A DNA stretch of 62,176 nucleotides from Flavobacteriales bacterium (GTDB taxonomy: Bacteria; Bacteroidota; Bacteroidia; UBA10329). The stretch spans positions 1 through 62,176 of the forward strand of contig JAIOYP010000019.1 in NCBI GenBank assembly GCA_021741155.1, written 5' to 3'. The translations under genes were made by a program, and so were the position numbers. The notes under the pieces are model-generated. The model saw nothing but the letters and a program-made list of their open reading frames with translations. It was not told where the DNA came from and searched no databases. Positions 60,315-62,176 of this stretch are shown piece after piece (the first letter of the stretch is position 1; each line of letters begins with the position of its first letter).

Positions 60315-61940
60315 ATGCGATATACTTTCCTTTTTCTGATTCTTGCTATTTCCACTCTTGCTCAATCACAAGAATTCACCATGGCCGATACGCTTCGCGG
60401 AACGCTTTCACCGATTCGTTCCTGTTTTGATGTCACTTATTACGACCTGAAGCTGGATGTCGATATTGAGAACAAATCAATCGGTGGAGTCAATCATATT
60501 CATTTCAAGAACGAAGCTGATTTTGACAGTTTGCAGATTGATTTGTTCGATAATATGCTAATCGATAGCATCCTTTTCAAAGGGAAATCGCTTCGTTACT
60601 CGAGATTGTTCAATGCGGTTTTCGTCTCGTTTCCTAGCGGGATGAAAAAGGGAGGAACGGGAGTGCTATCTGTCTATTATCACGGAACACCGATTGCGGC
60701 CAAAAACGCGCCTTGGGATGGCGGTTTTGTGTGGAAAGAAGATGGAAAAGGAAAGCCATTTGTAGGTGTTGCGTGTGAAGGGACGGGTGCCAGCCTGTGG
60801 TGGCCAAACAAGGATCATTTGTCAGATGAACCAGACAGTATGCGTGTTAGCTGCACCATTCCTGATGGGTTGATGTGTGTTTCCAATGGTGAATTGGAAA
60901 GCAATGTTTCTGAGAATGGAAAAACGGCTTGGAATTGGAAGATTTCCTATCCAATCAACAATTACAACGTCACGTTGAATATTGCTGATTACGCACATTT
61001 CACAGAGAATTTCGAAAATGCATCTGGCGAGAATCTCAAATTGGATTACTACGTGCTGAAGGAAAATCTGGAAAAGGCCAAAGAACAATTCAAGCAAGTG
61101 CATGAAATGATGACCTGTTTTGAGGAAGCGTTCGGGCCATATCCTTTCTATAAAGACGGTTACGCACTTGTTGAGACTTCCTATTTGGGAATGGAACATC
61201 AAGGCGCTATCGCCTACGGAAACAGGTATAAGCCTGGCTATTTAGGCCGTCATCCCGAAGGAATGGACTTCGATTATATCATCATTCACGAAACAGGACA
61301 CGAATGGTGGGGCAACAGCGTGAGCATGAAAGATGCGGCCGATATGTGGATTCATGAGAGTTTCTGCACGTATTCAGAATCCGTTTTTGTAGAGTGCAAA
61401 TACGGTTACGACAAGATGCTGGATTACCTCATCTATCAGCGGAATTTCATCAATAACAAAACTCCGATTTATGGTGCTTACGGCCTCAACCATTCAGGCA
61501 ATAGTGGTGATATGTATTACAAGGGCGCTTGGATGATCCATACGTTCCGAACGGTGCTGAACAACGACTCACTTTTCCGTTCAATCCTAAAGGGAATTGC
61601 TCAAGAATTCAAGCACAAAACGGTTGATGGAGAAGACATCATCAACTACATAAACACCCGCGCCAAATACGATTACACTCCATTTTTCAATCAATATTTG
61701 AGATTTTCTGAAGTTCCCGTGCTAGAGTATCGCATGGCGAAAAAAGCAGTTGAATTCCGTTGGAAGGCAGAGGCGAAAGAATTCAGAATGCCTGTGGTAT
61801 TTGAATTGCCAGACCAAGGTGAGAAGCGCGTTTTGGTCACAAATCAAGAATGGACATCCGTTCCAATGTCTAAAAAAGACGCGAAGGAGTTGAAATTTCG
61901 AGATGATTTATTGCTGATTCTGACGAAAAAAGTTGAGTAG
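60315..61940 (+). CDS. M1 family aminopeptidase
   Basis: Zinc aminopeptidase of 541 residues with a signal peptide (about 1-18, SMRYTFLFLILAIS... ALAQ). The N-terminal beta domain (DLKLDVDIENKSIGGVNHIHF) is followed by the catalytic domain with GMEHQGAI (substrate-binding, GxMEN-like) and HETGHEWWGNSV near residue 325, then the second zinc Glu in HESFCTY. It removes N-terminal residues from peptides, probably in the periplasm or outside the cell. The C-terminal M1 helical domain is absent or short, as in shorter Bacteroidetes versions. The ATG at 60315 starts the signal peptide. Confidence 0.92.
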   Translation: MRYTFLFLILAISTLAQSQEFTMADTLRGTLSPIRSCFDVTYYDLKLDVDIENKSIGGVNHIHFKNEADFDSLQIDLFDNMLIDSILFKGKSLRYSRLFNAVFVSFPSGMKKGGTGVLSVYYHGTPIAAKNAPWDGGFVWKEDGKGKPFVGVACEGTGASLWWPNKDHLSDEPDSMRVSCTIPDGLMCVSNGELESNVSENGKTAWNWKISYPINNYNVTLNIADYAHFTENFENASGENLKLDYYVLKENLEKAKEQFKQVHEMMTCFEEAFGPYPFYKDGYALVETSYLGMEHQGAIAYGNRYKPGYLGRHPEGMDFDYIIIHETGHEWWGNSVSMKDAADMWIHESFCTYSESVFVECKYGYDKMLDYLIYQRNFINNKTPIYGAYGLNHSGNSGDMYYKGAWMIHTFRTVLNNDSLFRSILKGIAQEFKHKTVDGEDIINYINTRAKYDYTPFFNQYLRFSEVPVLEYRMAKKAVEFRWKAEAKEFRMPVVFELPDQGEKRVLVTNQEWTSVPMSKKDAKELKFRDDLLLILTKKVE

Positions 61941-61993
61941 AAGATTCGTTTCTAATCTAACCGAAGCAATAGAATCTCATAAAATGGACATGC

Positions 61994-62089
61994 TTTTAGC
62001 CACAGATGCACGGATGAACACGGATTTTGCACAGATAAAAAGAAGATTCATCCGAGATATCAGAGAAAATCTGTGCATCTGTGGCAAAA
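61994..62089. repeat. Dispersed TTTAGCCACAGA-type repeat, copy 2
   Basis: Inverted repeat: arm at 61999-62015 (GCCACAGATGCACGGAT) and arm at 62069-62085, 16 of 17 bases complementary, 53 bases apart. The ends read TTTTAGCC and GGCAAAA. It lies 54 bases after the M1 gene. The rest of the window to 62176 holds nothing I can identify. A related copy is at 50195-50283. Confidence 0.75.
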
Positions 62090-62176
62090 AATATGTTTTT
62101 CAGTATGAATCAGCAGTAAGATTAGATTGATTCATAAAGACTGACTCTAGGTCTTAGGAACACCCTCGGTTTTGTA

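Noticed and set aside
61933..62130. 65-residue ORF at the right end
   Set aside because: It covers the dispersed inverted repeat and shows no protein features.

Overview
The window is chromosomal DNA from a member of the Bacteroidetes (Bacteroidota), most likely a gliding-type or surface-colonising Flavobacteriales relative. The evidence is type IX secretion (T9SS) sorting domains on at least seven proteins, two PorP/SprF porins, a 3147-residue SprB-repeat adhesin, the Bacteroidetes-only families DUF4292, DUF4476, DUF4837 and FISUMP, a dialkylresorcinol/flexirubin-type gene set, and promoters of the Bacteroidetes form TTTG-N19-TAnnTTTG. No tRNA, rRNA, CRISPR array, transposase or integrase was seen. 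The DNA reads as ordinary host chromosome with accessory surface-protein islands.

Layout. (1) 1-7304, minus strand: a housekeeping operon of flippase, dut, TPR protein, DUF4292 lipoprotein, EnvC-like protein, tatA and gatA (gatA runs off the left edge). (2) 7373-17805, minus: a giant SprB-repeat adhesin with a type B sorting domain, followed by its PorP/SprF partner and a strong hairpin. (3) 18074-21808, minus: an orphan CheR-CheB pair, two T9SS type A proteins and a small 53-residue ORF. (4) 21915-24844, plus: a compact DarA / KAS III (DarB) / dehydratase / ACP set. (5) 24841-27584: a DUF4476 protein, an EamA transporter and a deoxyhypusine synthase-like enzyme. (6) 27669-34488, plus: a tightly packed operon of three collagen-like proteins, a type B T9SS cargo protein and a second PorP/SprF. 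The third collagen-like protein ends in a phage tail-fibre-like tip. (7) 34489-35645: a gene-poor, repeat-rich stretch with GAGACGC palindromes, a 17-bp perfect inverted repeat, a 21-bp degenerate minisatellite and a 12-bp hairpin. (8) 35646-38688: an M43 metalloprotease and a lamin-tail-domain protein, both T9SS type A cargo. (9) 38743-47030, minus: a TonB-dependent receptor, an EEP phosphodiesterase and two amidohydrolases, with a PIN toxin-antitoxin pair set between the amidohydrolases. (10) 47139-49099: cytochrome b-like protein, cytochrome c lipoprotein and hflX. (11) 49100-62176: Rrf2 regulator, MltD-like transglycosylase, paraoxonase-like lipoprotein, MarR regulator, DUF885 peptidase, cinA, FISUMP lipoprotein, rpmB, M1 aminopeptidase and a dispersed Bacteroidetes inverted repeat.

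How the genes work together. The main theme is the cell surface. Two independent cargo-plus-PorP/SprF pairs are present, each with a type B sorting domain on the cargo. The collagen operon looks like a dedicated surface-fibre system: G-X-Y stalks of different length share an N-terminal head, and the longest carries a distal domain rich in HxH motifs, as in the T4 gp37 tip. The best candidates for something undescribed are this collagen/tail-fibre operon, the covarying cysteine pair that splits the SprB repeats into two subtypes around an inserted P-domain-like module, and the heptad-encoding 21-bp repeat array.
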